Positions 6,392 through 8,313 of a DNA stretch of 8,313 nucleotides are shown here, in pieces (positions within the stretch are counted from its first letter, which is position 1; each line of letters opens with the position of its first letter). Source of the DNA: Methyloceanibacter sp. (GTDB lineage Bacteria > Pseudomonadota > Alphaproteobacteria > Rhizobiales > Methyloligellaceae); NCBI GenBank assembly GCA_016649675.1, contig JAENXG010000100.1:1-8313 (forward strand). The letters run 5' to 3'. The notes under the pieces were generated by a model, which saw only the letters and a list, made by a program, of their open reading frames with translations, ran no database searches and was not told the origin of the DNA. A program made the position numbers and the translations under genes.

Positions 6392-7144
6392 ATGCCAAGC
6401 GTAGTCGCCTTCATCCCGGCGCGCTCAGGCTCCAAACGCGTCATCGACAAGAACGCGCGGGCACTGGGCGGCCATCCGCTGATGGCCTACGCGATTGCGG
6501 CAGCGAAAGAGAGCGGCGTGTTCGACGCCGTTATCTGCTCGACCGACACCGGGCGGCTGGCGCGGATCGCACATCATTACGGCGCCGAGATCCCGTTCTT
6601 GCGACCTGCCGAGTATGCCACCTCGACCTCGCCCGACATCGAGTGGGTCGAGGACATGCTGAAGCGTCTCAAGGCCGAAGGACGGACCTATGATTGCTTC
6701 AGCATCCTCAGACCGACGAGCCCGTTCCGCACCGCGGAGACGATAAAGCGCGCGTGGGGAGAGTTTCTCGCCGAGCAGGGGGTGGACTCCCTCCGCGCGG
6801 TGGAGAAGGTCACGGAGCATCCCGGCAAGATGTGGGTGGTGCGGGGAAACCGCATGCTGCCGCTCCTCCCGCATGGCCCGGAAAAGCAGCCCTGGCATTC
6901 GAGCCAGATGGCGGCGCTGCCGGAGGTTTTCGTGCAGAATGCGAGCCTCGAGATCGCCTGGTCCCGCGTGGCGCTCGACGGGCGAACCATCGCGGGCGTC
7001 AGCGTGATACCCTTCTTCACCGACGAGGCCGAGGGCTTCGACATCAACAACCAATATGACTGGGACTACGCGGAAGCCATGGTGGCGCAGGGCAAATTCA
7101 CTTTGCCGAAGGTCGCGGAAGCGCCCTTCGTCGAGACCAAATAA
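6392..7144 (+). CDS. CMP-sugar synthetase (acylneuraminate/ulosonate cytidylyltransferase family)
   Basis: A 250-residue cytidylyltransferase that activates an ulosonic acid with CTP, giving the CMP-sugar and pyrophosphate. The nucleotide-binding loop is I-P-A-R11-S-G-S-K15-R with K20-N21; then S50-T-D, the strand F-L-R-P (69-72), L-R-P-T-S-P-F-R (106-113), and near the end G-F-D217-I-N-N followed by D-W-D-Y-A-E. In meningococcal CMP-sialate synthetase the last motif is D-I-D, with both acids near the metal; here the second is Asn219, a variant I recall in other family members. The open frame extends upstream to 6023 inside the ALDH gene, but that part is a shadow. The ATG at 6392 gives the normal N-terminus. 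It lies 22 bp after ALDH and 12 bp before the transketolase, and is the natural partner of the NeuB-family synthase. Specificity (sialic, legionaminic, Kdn or other) is undetermined. Confidence 0.92.
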   Translation: MPSVVAFIPARSGSKRVIDKNARALGGHPLMAYAIAAAKESGVFDAVICSTDTGRLARIAHHYGAEIPFLRPAEYATSTSPDIEWVEDMLKRLKAEGRTYDCFSILRPTSPFRTAETIKRAWGEFLAEQGVDSLRAVEKVTEHPGKMWVVRGNRMLPLLPHGPEKQPWHSSQMAALPEVFVQNASLEIAWSRVALDGRTIAGVSVIPFFTDEAEGFDINNQYDWDYAEAMVAQGKFTLPKVAEAPFVETK

Positions 7145-7146
7145 GC

Positions 7147-7152
7147 GAGGGA
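7147..7152 (+). promoter_or_regulatory. Ribosome binding site supporting a TTG start for the transketolase
   Basis: GAGGGA follows the cytidylyltransferase stop, four bases before the TTG at 7157 (six from the GAGG core). The next in-frame alternative, GTG at 7202, has no comparable site. Confidence 0.55.
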
Positions 7153-7156
7153 CGCG

Positions 7157-8313
7157 TTGGGTGAGCTGATCGGAAAGGTCGTCGAGTCGACCCTGTATTA
7201 TGTGCCGAAGAGCGAGTTCGATCGCGTGCGCACGTTGAACGAGGCGACCGCGCCGGAGAAGACGCGCATCTTCGCCGATATGTGCCGGCTGAACACGCTC
7301 TACATGATCGCCCGTGCGGGCTCCGGCCATCTCGGCTCGAGCTTCTCGAGCCTCGACGTGGTGTCGTGGCTCTATCTCAACGCGCTCAAGAACGACGACC
7401 TCTATTTCTCCTCCAAGGGCCACGACGCGCCAGGGCTGTACGCGGTCCTGATCGCACTCGGGCGGCTTCCCTTCGAGAAGCTGCATGGGCTGCGGCGCCT
7501 GGGCGGCCTCCCCGGACACCCAGACGTCGGCGTTCCCGGGATGGTCATCAATAGCGGCTCGCTCGGCATGGGCATCTCCAAGGCCAAGGGCATGGTGCGC
7601 GCCGATCGGCTGAAAGGTCACAAGCGGCGCTTCTACGTGCTGACCGGCGACGGCGAGCTGCAGGAGGGTCAGATCTGGGAATCCCTGATCTCTGCCGCCA
7701 ATGCCGGCATGGGCGAGATCACCGCCATCGTCGATCACAACAAGCTCCAGTCCGACTATCGCGTCAGCCAGACCAGCGATCTCGGCGACCTCAAAGCTAA
7801 GTTCGAAAGCTTCGGCTGGCATGTGGAGCGCTGCGATGGGCACGACCTCGATGCGTTCGCCGCGGCGCTGGACGCTTGCGCCGCCCATCCCGGGCGCCCC
7901 CAGGTCATCATCGCCGACACGGTCAAGGGCCGCGGCGTCTCCTTCATGGAGCATACCGCCATGGACTCGGACACCGACATGTACCGCTTCCACTCGGGCG
8001 CCCCGGATGCCGACAGTTATGGCCGCGGCGCACAGGAGCTGCTTGACCATGTCAACCGCGCGCTGTCCCGCATCGGCGCGGCGCGGCTAAGCCTCGAGAC
8101 CGTCGAGCCGCCAGCGAGGACGACAGCCGCCGCCACCAAGCGCCTGATCCCGGCCTATACCGAGGCGCTGCTCGCGCGGGCGGCCAAGGACGACCGCATC
8201 GTGGCGCTCGACGCCGATCTCATGCTCGATACCGGCCTCATCCCCTTCAAGGAGAAATTCCCCGACCGCTTCGTCGAATGCGGCATCGCCGAGATGGACA
8301 TGGTCTCGCAAGC
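7157..8313 (+). CDS. Transketolase, N-terminal and start of central domain (3' end outside window)
   Basis: ThDP-dependent enzyme moving a two-carbon ketol unit between sugar phosphates; 385 residues are visible with no stop. The ThDP domain has R-L-N-T (44-47), A-G-S-G-H58, S-K-G-H89, G-H-P-D (120-123), G-S-L-G-M-G, and the cofactor/Mg motif G164-D165-G166-E-L-Q-E-G-Q ending at D-H-N195. The G-D-G-E-L-Q-E-G-Q form is typical of the two-subunit transketolases, yet the pyrimidine-binding domain follows in the same chain (about 328 on), with the catalytic glutamate E379 in G-I-A-E-M-D-M. The start is the TTG at 7157. It shares the frame of the preceding gene, whose TAA stop is only four sense codons upstream. 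Placement after NeuB- and NeuA-type genes suggests a role in building an unusual sugar skeleton rather than the housekeeping pentose phosphate pathway, but that is inference. A housekeeping transketolase or a dihydroxyacetone synthase-like enzyme is less likely given this context. Confidence 0.93.
   Translation, partial: MGELIGKVVESTLYYVPKSEFDRVRTLNEATAPEKTRIFADMCRLNTLYMIARAGSGHLGSSFSSLDVVSWLYLNALKNDDLYFSSKGHDAPGLYAVLIALGRLPFEKLHGLRRLGGLPGHPDVGVPGMVINSGSLGMGISKAKGMVRADRLKGHKRRFYVLTGDGELQEGQIWESLISAANAGMGEITAIVDHNKLQSDYRVSQTSDLGDLKAKFESFGWHVERCDGHDLDAFAAALDACAAHPGRPQVIIADTVKGRGVSFMEHTAMDSDTDMYRFHSGAPDADSYGRGAQELLDHVNRALSRIGAARLSLETVEPPARTTAAATKRLIPAYTEALLARAAKDDRIVALDADLMLDTGLIPFKEKFPDRFVECGIAEMDMVSQ

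Noticed and set aside
6425..8050. 541-codon open frame on the minus strand
   Set aside because: It lies fully opposite the cytidylyltransferase and transketolase genes, which have intact family motifs. Its composition (H, R, G, A-rich, no recognisable domain) is what a GC-rich antisense shadow gives.

Overview
The base composition (clearly GC-rich), codon use and protein signatures suggest an alphaproteobacterium, most likely Hyphomicrobiales/Rhizobiales. This is inferred from style and protein families; there is no rRNA or other taxonomic marker in the window. No tRNA, CRISPR array, insertion sequence or phage gene was seen.

Layout. (1) Nucleotides 3-1523 (+) hold the C-terminal part of a protein made almost entirely of a 48-residue TPR-like repeat; its start lies to the left of the window. 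(2) Convergent to it, 1554-2696 (-) encodes a GT-B fold glycosyltransferase. (3) A 138-bp divergent intergenic region (2697-2834) carries an 8-bp inverted repeat and a possible promoter. (4) From 2835 to the right edge there is a same-strand gene train: a NeuB-family ulosonate synthase, an NAD-type short-chain dehydrogenase (PtmA-like), an NAD(P)-dependent aldehyde dehydrogenase, a CMP-sugar synthetase (NeuA/KdsB type), and a transketolase that runs off the window. After a structured 161-bp gap, the last four genes are separated by only 32, 22 and 12 bp, so they look like one operon.

How it fits together (inference). NeuB-family enzymes condense phosphoenolpyruvate with an aldose to give a 3-deoxy-2-ulosonic acid, and NeuA-type enzymes activate that acid as its CMP derivative for a glycosyltransferase. 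Those two steps are the core of nonulosonic (sialic-like) acid synthesis. The unusual partners are the transketolase, the aldehyde dehydrogenase and the SDR, which could build or remodel a non-standard acceptor sugar. The synthase keeps the catalytic metal and PEP residues but appears to have lost the arginine that reads the N-acyl group of ManNAc in classical NeuB. The best hypothesis is therefore a surface-glycan locus making a CMP-activated ulosonic acid that is not ordinary N-acetylneuraminate.

Two gene-model points matter. The aldehyde dehydrogenase has no ATG, GTG or TTG upstream of its conserved N-terminus; a strong ribosome binding site instead precedes an ATC codon at 4906. The transketolase has no stop in the window and starts at a TTG (7157).
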